Source: Paenibacillus cellulosilyticus (GTDB taxonomy: Bacteria > Bacillota > Bacilli > Paenibacillales > Paenibacillaceae). From it: 64,000 bases of DNA. The position numbers and the translations under genes are program-made. The notes below the pieces were generated by a model, which saw only the letters and a list, made by a program, of their open reading frames with translations, searched no databases and was not told the DNA's origin. Below are positions 37,065 to 44,418 of this stretch, one piece after another. The stretch spans positions 62,001 through 126,000 of the forward strand of contig NZ_QGTQ01000011.1 of the NCBI RefSeq assembly GCF_003182255.1, read 5' to 3'. Each line of letters starts with the position of its first letter. The first letter of the stretch is position 1.

Positions 37065-37894
37065 TGAGACTGAAAGGAACCAAACGGATTACCCTCGAGA
37101 CGATAGCTGTCATCTTATCGATCGTTATATTTTGGGTCCCCTTCTTCTTCGTTATTCTGAACTCGCTGAAGAACAAGACGGATGCAGCCCTGCTGGACCT
37201 AAGCTGGCCATCCTCGATTCAGTGGTCGAACTATACGGAAGTTCTTACGGCACAGGATCATATGGTGATCCGGTCGTTCATTAACAGTACGCTCATCACG
37301 CTGCTGTCCATCGTCGTGCTCATTATCGTTAGCGCAATGACCGGCTACGTGCTGCAGCGCCGCAATGACCGCTGGTCAGGCATCATTCAGTTTCTCGTCA
37401 TGGCCGGTCTGATGATTCCGCCTGCCGTCGTGCCTACGATTTGGGTATTGGATTCGATCCATCTGTTCAAAACAATGACCGGCATCGTGCTCGTCGAGGT
37501 TGCGCTCGGCATTTCCTTCGCCGTCATGCTGTTCCGCAGCTTCATGGCGACGATTCCAAGAGAGATCGACGAGGCCGCTGTCGTCGACGGCTGTGGCAGC
37601 CTGCGGATGTTCTTCCAAATCATCTTCCCGCTGCTCATGCCGGTTACGTCAACCGTTGTTGTCCTGTCGTCCGTCGGCATTTACAACGACTTCGTCAATC
37701 CGCTCTACTTCTTCCCAGGCGCGAAGAATGCAACGATTCAGCTTACGCTGTACAACTTCACAAGCATGTACAACACGTCCTGGAACCTGTTGTTCGCTGA
37801 TATTATTCTGATCTCGATTCCACCGCTTATTCTATTCATCTTCTTCAACAAACGGATCGTGGCTGGCATGACAGCCGGCGCTGTGAAGGGCTAG
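37064..37894 (+). CDS. Sugar ABC transporter permease, MalG type
   Basis: 276 residues with six transmembrane helices and the EAA loop (IDEAAVVDGCGSLRMFFQII, about residue 168). It pairs with the preceding permease, with which it shares a TAATG stop-start, to form the membrane channel. It is the last gene of the operon. A strong terminator follows. Confidence 0.93.
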   Translation: MRLKGTKRITLETIAVILSIVIFWVPFFFVILNSLKNKTDAALLDLSWPSSIQWSNYTEVLTAQDHMVIRSFINSTLITLLSIVVLIIVSAMTGYVLQRRNDRWSGIIQFLVMAGLMIPPAVVPTIWVLDSIHLFKTMTGIVLVEVALGISFAVMLFRSFMATIPREIDEAAVVDGCGSLRMFFQIIFPLLMPVTSTVVVLSSVGIYNDFVNPLYFFPGAKNATIQLTLYNFTSMYNTSWNLLFADIILISIPPLILFIFFNKRIVAGMTAGAVKG

Positions 37895-37921
37895 AAACAA
37901 CATAAGTACCGAAATACAAAA

Positions 37922-37948
37922 AAGAGGTCGCCACAGTGGCGACCTCTT
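37922..37948 (+). terminator. Terminator of the sugar ABC operon
   Basis: Perfect 11-bp stem AAGAGGTCGCC/GGCGACCTCTT with a 5-base loop. Confidence 0.85.
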
Positions 37949-38069
37949 CTTGGTTTGAATGGTTGAACTAACGATCTCCGTTAGAGTTGAGTCTCCTGAC
38001 GGCCCTACCTATCAATTGGAAAATGGTATTCTCGCTGAATATTATGTATAAAATCCACAATCAATTTTA

Positions 38070-38489
38070 CTAGTTTAAGTAATTCCAAACACTCGATGAT
38101 TTGAATAATCTAATAAGCGTTCCACTAATCGCCAAAAGCGCTAGGCCATTTACTACAAAATCAGGCACATGTTTACCTTGACTCATAAGATAGGCAACAA
38201 CAACAGAAAATATTATCACCAAAGGTGCGGTAATATATTTACTTAGCGGCCATACTTCCCCTGGATTATTGATTGGTTTTATATAAATTCCTAATGCAGT
38301 TAAGATTACACCGATTACTGTCAACCAATTTGCGATAATTAAACCATGCTTATCAAGAAATACCCAATTAAAATCAGAAATGCTTTCGGACAAAATACCA
38401 TAGACTACTAATATTCCACCTAAAATACCGACTCCAGTTAAAACAATTTCAATAAATTCTCTAATAGCTCTTCTGATGTCTGAATTCAA
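38070..38489 (-). CDS. Hypothetical four-helix membrane protein
   Basis: About 139 residues with four hydrophobic segments (about 13-32, 45-65, 78-98, 108-127). No family is recognised. A GTG opens the frame at 38510, but AGGGGAG lies 8 bases before TTG at 38489, which is the better start. The gene is distinctly AT-rich compared with the transporter operon beside it, like most of the 38-44 kb region. Confidence 0.72.
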   Translation of the reverse strand: MNSDIRRAIREFIEIVLTGVGILGGILVVYGILSESISDFNWVFLDKHGLIIANWLTVIGVILTALGIYIKPINNPGEVWPLSKYITAPLVIIFSVVVAYLMSQGKHVPDFVVNGLALLAISGTLIRLFKSSSVWNYLN

Positions 38490-38674
38490 TATATTCGCTC
38501 CCCTATGCACTTACCACAAATTCATCTAAACTCTAGTTCCACGTATTTCGAATAATTCCTTTTCTTACTTTTTGCTAGGTAGACGTACTCATAGAAAAAC
38601 GTTATATTATTTCTTGGTTAACCGCACAAACGTTCGTATTTGAAATGCATGATTGATATTGGGAGGTTGTCTGC

Positions 38675-39466
38675 ATGGACAAGAGAACAAACGTTATAGG
38701 CGGTGGCGAGGTTGGCGCCATCACAGTTGACATGGATCAGCATGATATACATAAAACAAACAGCTTATTTTGGGATACAACAGGAAACGATGTGTTAGGA
38801 GCTACTTCACTTCCTTTGTATGGAGCATTTGTCTCTGAAGAAAAATGCCAGCTCTTTGGCGATGTCTCAGGGAAAAAGCTGCTGGAGATCGGCTGTGGAA
38901 GCGGGCATTCCTTGCAGTATCAAGGGGAGCGCCATGCGGCTGAACTATGGGGTATGGATTTATCCGAGAACCAAATCGAAAAGACAAGGCAGCATTTGAC
39001 GGCGTGCGGTCTGTCGGCTAATTTGATCTGTTCTCCTATGGAAGATGAATGCGGCATACCGGACAATTATTTCGACTTTGTTTATTCGGTTTATGCCATC
39101 GGCTGGACAACCGACCTTGACGGCACTTTCGGCCGGATCGCTTCTTACCTCAAAAAAGACGGCGTATTTATTTTCAGTTGGTCTCACCCGATCCACAAAT
39201 GCGTTGCTGCAGAAGATAATCGGCTTGTTTTCAAAAAAAATTATTTCGATGAATCGTGGTATTCCGTATCGCTTGGCGAAAGCACACTCGCCTTATCGGA
39301 TCGCAAACTATCAACCTATGTGAATGCGCTCTACAAAGCGGGATTTGTCATTGAGCAGCTGATCGAGGAATCGGATGATGATATCATGCAATTGAAGGAT
39401 AGCGACTTTGCCAAGAAAGCAAAGATGCTTCCTGTAACTTTTGTAATCAAAGCAAGGAAATTATAG
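38675..39466 (+). CDS. Class I SAM-dependent methyltransferase
   Basis: 263 residues with a Rossmann methyltransferase fold. LLEIGCGSGHSLQYQ (about residue 69) binds SAM. MDLSENQIEKTRQHL is motif II, and a later DFVYSVYAIGW segment is motif IV. The substrate is unknown; the overall type resembles UbiE/COQ5-like small-molecule methylases. ATG follows GGGAGGTTGTCTGC. It stands alone between two terminators. Confidence 0.9.
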   Translation: MDKRTNVIGGGEVGAITVDMDQHDIHKTNSLFWDTTGNDVLGATSLPLYGAFVSEEKCQLFGDVSGKKLLEIGCGSGHSLQYQGERHAAELWGMDLSENQIEKTRQHLTACGLSANLICSPMEDECGIPDNYFDFVYSVYAIGWTTDLDGTFGRIASYLKKDGVFIFSWSHPIHKCVAAEDNRLVFKKNYFDESWYSVSLGESTLALSDRKLSTYVNALYKAGFVIEQLIEESDDDIMQLKDSDFAKKAKMLPVTFVIKARKL

Positions 39467-39484
39467 TTGTGCCCTCTATATAAC

Positions 39485-39517
39485 AACAAAAGGCCGCCAC
39501 TATGGCGACCTTTTGTT
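39485..39517 (+). terminator. Terminator of the methyltransferase gene
   Basis: Stem AACAAAAGG..GCC / GGC..CCTTTTGTT. The following 39518-39690 holds nothing recognisable. Confidence 0.8.
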
Positions 39518-39690
39518 GCTATGGTTAGCTTGAACTAGGGTTCCTCGTTAATTTATTGGCACTAGTCGATTATTTTTTTGTCTAAGTTCTTGGAGTTCTC
39601 CAATTATGTAAATCGATATATGTTCTTGTCGCCCTACATTTTACTACTACCCTAACCGATTTATTGATGAAATTGAATATTAATGAATAA

Positions 39691-40152
39691 TCACTTGAAC
39701 ACTTCGATCTTTCCGCGATTATCGAAGTCCTGATCAAGACTAATATAGTCACTATACGTCCAATGACCGTTTGCATACTCCATATAAATAAGGGCTTCGT
39801 ATACATAATCGCCTTCTGCAATATCCTGTGTCGCATCGCTCCAACTAAGCGTCCCTTGGACGACGGCCTCCTTGTTCCCAAGGAAAATGACTCGTTCATC
39901 AGATAACTTGTATTTCTCATCGGTATAGGAAAAACTCTCTTTCAGATGGTCTTCCCATGTTTCTGATCCCAGGACATAATCTTCCCAATATTCTATAAAT
40001 GAGGGGGCCGTATATTGAAGCAGTCGATCGAGGTCTTCTGCGTTATACGCTGTGTAGTAGGTGCTTAGATTCGACAATACTACTTTCTGCTCGCTAAAAT
40101 GATCCTTTATAATAACTGCAGCTTTTTGGTCGATGTCCTCCGGAAGTTCCAT
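39691..40152 (-). CDS. Hypothetical NTF2-like protein
   Basis: 153 residues. The central part (YYTAYNAEDLDRLLQYTAPS, KEAVVQGTLSWSDATQ, YMEYANGHWTYSDY) has the helix-then-curved-sheet pattern of SnoaL/DUF4440 NTF2-like folds. There is no signal peptide. An in-frame TGA just upstream limits the start to ATG 40152, which has no clear ribosome site. Reinitiation after the upstream stalk-domain gene, which ends 42 bp before, is plausible. That gene has a related C-terminal region (ELVTKYYETFNP), suggesting both handle similar ligands. Confidence 0.7.
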   Translation of the reverse strand: MELPEDIDQKAAVIIKDHFSEQKVVLSNLSTYYTAYNAEDLDRLLQYTAPSFIEYWEDYVLGSETWEDHLKESFSYTDEKYKLSDERVIFLGNKEAVVQGTLSWSDATQDIAEGDYVYEALIYMEYANGHWTYSDYISLDQDFDNRGKIEVFK

Positions 40153-40194
40153 GTTATTAAATAACCAGCTTTCGTGCGCGATCCTCCATTGTCC

Positions 40195-40911
40195 TCACTC
40201 ATAGCGAATGTTATAGGCGTACACATCTTCACGATTCAATTCTTCCGTTTGCTTGGAATAAGTTACTTGAAGCGTCGCTTCATTATTGGAAGTATATTCA
40301 ATCCGATCGATGGTGACCTTGAAGTCTCGAACTGGGATTTCGCTGACTGTTTGATTCGCTTCGTAGTCGTATTCTAGATTCATATATCTCAATGTCGGAT
40401 TGTCAGAAGTCAGTAATTTAGGATTAAATGTTTCGTAATACTTCGTAACGAGCTCTTTCACAGCGGCCTCCTGGCCATACCCGTATGGCGTTAAACTCAC
40501 AGTCAGCTTTGATTGATCAAAATAAACCGAGTACTTCGCAAAGACTCCAAATTGGCGAAGAGGGATATAAACCTGCCCGTTAACGACAGGAATTACATCG
40601 TCTAAATAGTAACTAACATCGTTATACTCAATAACATCTTCGCCGGCCCAGAATTTAATGTCAGTGCCGTTGATGACCCCTGAAATTTGTTTGGTATCAG
40701 GATCATAGGTCACCTTATAACCCATAGCATCAAAAAACTTGCGATACGGCACGTATATAACACCCGATTGTACGATCGGTTCGATGCCAGCAATCTGTTT
40801 ATTATTTACTAACAGTTTAATCGGTTTACTAACAGAAGCAGCTCCCGCTACAAGCGGGGTAGTTACGACCAAGCAGAAGACAATCAACATACCAATAAGC
40901 TTTCTAACCAT
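40195..40911 (-). CDS. Secreted stalk-domain (copper amine oxidase N-terminal-like) protein
   Basis: About 238 residues. A signal peptide (cleavage near VAGAAS, about residue 27) is followed by a stalk domain at about 30-140 (IKLLVNNKQI, VIYVPYRKFFDAMGYKVTYD, VYIPLRQFG). This module is common in Paenibacillus surface proteins. A C-terminal NTF2-like region (about 150-238) follows. An ATG opens the frame at 40929, but GAGGAAGGTG lies 6 bases before the ATG at 40911, which I take as the start. The exact role is unknown. Confidence 0.82.
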   Translation of the reverse strand: MVRKLIGMLIVFCLVVTTPLVAGAASVSKPIKLLVNNKQIAGIEPIVQSGVIYVPYRKFFDAMGYKVTYDPDTKQISGVINGTDIKFWAGEDVIEYNDVSYYLDDVIPVVNGQVYIPLRQFGVFAKYSVYFDQSKLTVSLTPYGYGQEAAVKELVTKYYETFNPKLLTSDNPTLRYMNLEYDYEANQTVSEIPVRDFKVTIDRIEYTSNNEATLQVTYSKQTEELNREDVYAYNIRYE

Positions 40912-41055
40912 CTGACACACCTTCCTCATAGTGAATGATGATAATCTCGCATACCTTGTTTATCGGTTGGAAGGTGTCTAGTAGTTATCACGGTTTTCCA
41001 TTCATATTCAGGTTATTTGACATGTCGTTAATCAGCCCAATAGCTTAATGACAGA

Positions 41056-41088
41056 AAGAGCAGCTGCCGCGGTGGCAAACTGCTCCTT
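41056..41088 (-). terminator. Hairpin terminator after the decayed gene
   Basis: Long stem AAGAGCAG..TGCC / GGCA..CTGCTCCTT, downstream of the pseudogene on the minus strand. Confidence 0.6.
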
Positions 41089-41125
41089 AATGGTTCTGAG
41101 CTAACGTCCCCCTCGTTAGCTCAAC

Positions 41126-41311
41126 TTAGTCATCGTTATCGTCATCGTCACCTTGATTGTTTTATCCCTGTTGTTTCTTTTTCGCTTTCCATTCTGCTTG
41201 GGCTGCTTTCTTATCAACCCTCAGCTTCTGGCGCTCCTCTTTCAATAGTTCCATTTGCTTATTGACCAACTGCTTTCGTGCTTCAGCTAAGCGATGAGCT
41301 CTAGAGGTCAT
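41126..41311 (-). pseudogene. Decayed partial duplicate of the DUF5667 protein gene
   Basis: The frame from ATG at 41311 gives 49 residues (KQMELLKEERQKLRVDKKAA, then QAEWKAKKKQQG) and then a TAA at 41164-41162. Read-through continues with NNQG and an Asp-rich tail to 41126. The same C-terminus, with CAA instead of TAA, occurs in the intact gene at 42075-43130. The homology extends into the flanking GAGCTA..GTTAGCTCAACTTA sequence, so this is a segmental duplication of about 200 bp inactivated by a C-to-T change. The ATG lies one base past the stop of the preceding membrane protein gene. Confidence 0.8.
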
Positions 41312-41312
41312 T

Positions 41313-41897
41313 TCATTGAGTGTGCGTTACTCGACCGAGGTAGAAGCCTCCGAGAAACACGGTTGCGATAAGCACGAAGTGCAGCAATAACCAACCAAGC
41401 CGTCCGTAATTTAAATGTTCGATGTTGATTGGCTTTCTCTTGGTACCTGGAACGATAAGGCCTCCAATGTATTCGAAAAGGAGCAGGTAAATCCACCACC
41501 ATGTGTAAGAATCCCACACATCCCAAAATCGGTTGTAACGAATGATGCTGGTGAAATTCAGGGCTAGAACTTCCAGCGTCATGCCTATATGCACAAAAAC
41601 CCAATAAAAAGGAATTTTCCACTGCCACTTGACGGGGCTGTAACGCACGCCAAGCATTACGTAAAACGGAAATACGGTCAAAATCGCGAAAAACGGCATG
41701 GGAGAAAGGTTGGGAAGGAGACGAAGAGGAAACGAATAAAAGCCAAACTTAACAAAAATGTAGCAAATCGTTTCTCCTACAATAGCGCTTATGAGAAACA
41801 GGAGTCCGTATCGTCTCCAATCTTTTGCAATAATCCAGATGGTGCCCACGGTTGAAATCGCTATTGCGAAAAGAAGTAATATTTTTTCTATATTCAT
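41313..41897 (-). CDS. CBO0543-like integral membrane protein
   Basis: 194 residues with five or six hydrophobic helices and a Trp-rich segment (FWDVWDSYTWWWIYLLLFEY) typical of the Bacillales CBO0543 membrane family. No function is known for the family. Its stop is one base before the start of the decayed duplicate fragment downstream. No good ribosome site is visible before the ATG at 41897. Confidence 0.75.
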   Translation of the reverse strand: MNIEKILLLFAIAISTVGTIWIIAKDWRRYGLLFLISAIVGETICYIFVKFGFYSFPLRLLPNLSPMPFFAILTVFPFYVMLGVRYSPVKWQWKIPFYWVFVHIGMTLEVLALNFTSIIRYNRFWDVWDSYTWWWIYLLLFEYIGGLIVPGTKRKPINIEHLNYGRLGWLLLHFVLIATVFLGGFYLGRVTHTQ

Positions 41898-42074
41898 AGG
41901 CAGCTTCCGACCCCATATTTTTCTTTATCCGGGGTTATTATTACCAAACCATATTTGCTCAATACAAATATCCCATTCGTCACTGTAAAATCACGTTATC
42001 CGCCCATAGCTAAACAGTCTGCCGTTCGTAACGGCAGACTGTTCACATCGAGCTATCGTCTGAGTTAGCTCAAC

Positions 42075-43130
42075 TTATTCATCGTGATCCTCCTCATGAT
42101 CATCATCGTCGTCATTGTTACCTTGATTGTTTTGTCCCTGTTGTTTCTTATTCGCTTTCCATTCCGCTTGGGCTGCTTTCTTATCAGCCTTCAGCTGCTG
42201 GCGCTCCGCTTTCAAGATTGCTTTTTGCTTCTCGTGCTCCGCTTTCAATCGTTCCATTTGCTTCTTGTGAGCCTCTTGTTTATTATCGTTTTCGTTATCG
42301 TTATCGTTATCGTTTTCGTCTGCGTCGTCGTCTTCGTCTTCATCGTCTTTATCATTGTTCGCTTCAAGTTTGGTTTGAGCTGGCTTGGCCTCGGGTTTTA
42401 CGGTTGCGGTGGACTGAGTCACCGCCACTTGAACTGGAGACTGCTGATCAATTGATGCTTCCAATGCATCAAGCTTCTGAGACAACTCGTCCAATCTATC
42501 TACGAGCTTTTGTTCCGTTTCTGCTTTCGCATTGGCATTGTGCACCTTGTTCATCGCTTGCATCAATTTCTCGATGTTATGGCGAATTTGTTTGGCAATG
42601 ACTTCTTTCTTCTTCGCTTCGTCCTTGTCCACAGAGTCTGCTTTATCAGATTTATCAGCTATGTCTGCTTTATCTGCCTTATCTGCTTCGTCATCCGTTT
42701 TAGGGGTGATTAGCGCCGTGAGCAGGATCGCCAGCGATTGGTCCCCGATGGCATTGTTCAGCGTGTTTGCCGCAAGATCGGTTTCGCCTGCTTCCAGCTG
42801 GTCGTTCGCTTCCTCAATCTTGTCTTGAGTGAGCGAGTCCAGCAGTTTCGCTCTCTCCGTGCCGTCTACTGTAATGACAATCTTGATTTTCTCCGCCAGT
42901 GAAATGAGAGCCTTGATCAGACCCTCGGGCGCATTCGCCGTCCATGTAAGCGTCTGTTCATTGTCCGAAACGGTCTGTACTGCGACGTTATCCGTAGTTG
43001 CAGGCGTAGGCGTTATGCCGGAAGCGTCGTTCCCATCTGCGTAAGCCGTCGTTGTTCCAATACCCATCGCGAGCACGCAGGACAGCACGCCGTTCAACAT
43101 CACCTTGTTCAGCTTTCTAGTCGGTTTCAT
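42075..43130 (-). CDS. Secreted DUF5667-domain protein with acidic, coiled tail
   Basis: 351 residues. A signal peptide (cleavage near AYADG, about 32) is followed by a helical domain (about 60-145, LISLAEKIKIVITVDGTERA) of the DUF5667 type. Then come a DKADKADIADK-type linker, a coiled-coil stretch (about 180-235), an Asp/Asn/Glu-rich low-complexity segment (about 260-285) and a Lys/Gln/Ala-rich coil ending in a poly-Asp tail. The function is unknown; the charged ends suggest cation or wall-polymer binding. ATG follows GAGGAGATCTTAG. The 3' 200 bp are duplicated at 41.1-41.3 kb. Confidence 0.82.
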   Translation of the reverse strand: MKPTRKLNKVMLNGVLSCVLAMGIGTTTAYADGNDASGITPTPATTDNVAVQTVSDNEQTLTWTANAPEGLIKALISLAEKIKIVITVDGTERAKLLDSLTQDKIEEANDQLEAGETDLAANTLNNAIGDQSLAILLTALITPKTDDEADKADKADIADKSDKADSVDKDEAKKKEVIAKQIRHNIEKLMQAMNKVHNANAKAETEQKLVDRLDELSQKLDALEASIDQQSPVQVAVTQSTATVKPEAKPAQTKLEANNDKDDEDEDDDADENDNDNDNENDNKQEAHKKQMERLKAEHEKQKAILKAERQQLKADKKAAQAEWKANKKQQGQNNQGNNDDDDDHEEDHDE

Positions 43131-43325
43131 CTAAGATCTCCTCTGCTTTTATCGTTGCTGTTTGAAAGCACTTACATAATGATTCGAGGAGATTTGTCAG
43201 TTTGAGTGGGTAGACAAACGCGAATTGCCGTAACCTTCAATTAGAAAAGCTTAACGAAGCTTTAATGAAACGAGTTTCTATAATCGATTGGCGATTGATT
43301 TGTTAATAGCTTAACGTATTACTGT

Positions 43326-43835
43326 TTATCCCCACTGATAAAAATCTAAAACAAAAACTTTAGCGCCGACGTCAAAATAAATCTGCTCCCACTCAAATTC
43401 ATCTTCACCTTTAGACGGATTCGTAATCAGCTGATATACCTTGGGCTTTGCACCTATAAAAAGTGTATTCAGCATCGTTATTAGTTGATTTGAAACTCTA
43501 TTATGTTCTTTGTCATCCTCCATTGACACTACTTGACCATCTGTGTAGTATATCTCACCTAAATCAATGTCTCTCATCTTGAACATCGAGAAAAACCAAT
43601 GTGTGCAGACTGCAAATAGGCTATCTTCCCATGAGTTCAATTCTTTTAAACCCAGAATTTCAACATATTTATGATTCGAAAGATCGCTATTCTTATTAAA
43701 CTCCTGCACAGCCTCGGTAATGTTTACGTTTAGTTCAACTAGCTTGTATTGATGACCATAACAATTGCCAAGAAAGGTGCTTAAATTACTCAAGGCCTCA
43801 AGATAGCCATTAATTTTACTTAATTCACTATTCAT
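43326..43835 (-). CDS. Hypothetical AT-rich protein
   Basis: 169 residues, soluble, acidic, with no recognised motif (KINGYLEALSNLSTFLGNCY; IYFDVGAKVFVLDFYQW at the end). Composition and solitary position resemble immunity or SUKH-type orphan proteins, but I see no firm family match. ATG follows GGGGAGAGGGAGCATTT. A hairpin terminator and a small acidic protein gene lie just upstream. Confidence 0.7.
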   Translation of the reverse strand: MNSELSKINGYLEALSNLSTFLGNCYGHQYKLVELNVNITEAVQEFNKNSDLSNHKYVEILGLKELNSWEDSLFAVCTHWFFSMFKMRDIDLGEIYYTDGQVVSMEDDKEHNRVSNQLITMLNTLFIGAKPKVYQLITNPSKGEDEFEWEQIYFDVGAKVFVLDFYQWG

Positions 43836-43958
43836 AAATGCTCCCTCTCCCCTTTCTCATCTATTATCGTAATAAAGTCATTGTTCCTACAGCAAATTTG
43901 TTCTCCGTCGTTATATATAAACGCATTCACTCTGCCCAGCCAGCGCAATACGGCGTGC

Positions 43959-44003
43959 AATGCAAAAAAGCGATGGATTGGTTCCATCGCTTTTTTTGTA
44001 TTG
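43959..44003 (-). terminator. Terminator of the small acidic protein gene
   Basis: Stem AAAAAAGCGATGG/CCATCGCTTTTTT with outer GCAAT/ATTGC pairing. It works in both directions. A second palindrome, CCCTGTTAATACAGGG (44011-44026), touches the stop codon of the gene. Confidence 0.85.
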
Positions 44004-44027
44004 CAGCGTACCCTGTTAATACAGGGA

Positions 44028-44189
44028 TTACTCCTCCTTCTCCTCTTTCCGAACGTATTCATCTTGATCGCTGCCCCAGATGTAGTCGATTCCTGATTCA
44101 TTTAACTCTTGAGCATTTAACTCCGGAGCATTATTCTCCTTACCTTGGTTAACATTTTGTTTTGGATCCGTCGTTTCGTTATTGTTCAT
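44028..44189 (-). CDS. Small acidic hydrophilic protein, 53 residues
   Basis: A short frame from ATG 44189 to TAA 44028. The ribosome site AAAGGGA is 9 bases upstream, and the gene has its own terminator immediately downstream. The product begins MNNNETTDPKQNVNQGKENN and ends in a Glu/Lys run. It is highly hydrophilic and probably unstructured, like small stress or spore proteins. No family is recognised. Signals on both sides make a real gene likely despite the length. Confidence 0.65.
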   Translation of the reverse strand: MNNNETTDPKQNVNQGKENNAPELNAQELNESGIDYIWGSDQDEYVRKEEKEE

Positions 44190-44364
44190 CTGAAATCATC
44201 CCTTTCTCCAATTAATGGAACCCGCAACTGTATCCTTTCCATTATCGAAAAACCTTATGTAACAATGTATCCGGCTACTTCGATTCTTTAGCAAAAAATA
44301 AAACCTAACCGTTAGAACAATACAATTGAACTGTTGGAACAGATATAAACTCTAGTACAAAACA

Positions 44365-44396
44365 AAAAAAGACAGCGTTTGTTCGCTGTCTTTTTT
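44365..44396 (-). terminator. Terminator of the giant surface protein gene
   Basis: AAAAAAGACAGCG/CGCTGTCTTTTTT with a TTTGTT loop just past the stop. The rest of 44190-44418 is AT-rich with no gene. Confidence 0.88.
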
Positions 44397-44418
44397 GCTC
44401 TTCATTAACGATCTCCAA

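Noticed and set aside
43832-44152. Frames crossing the hairpin at 43960-44003
   Set aside because: They run through a terminator stem and lack ribosome sites; the supported gene there is the 53-residue minus-strand frame.
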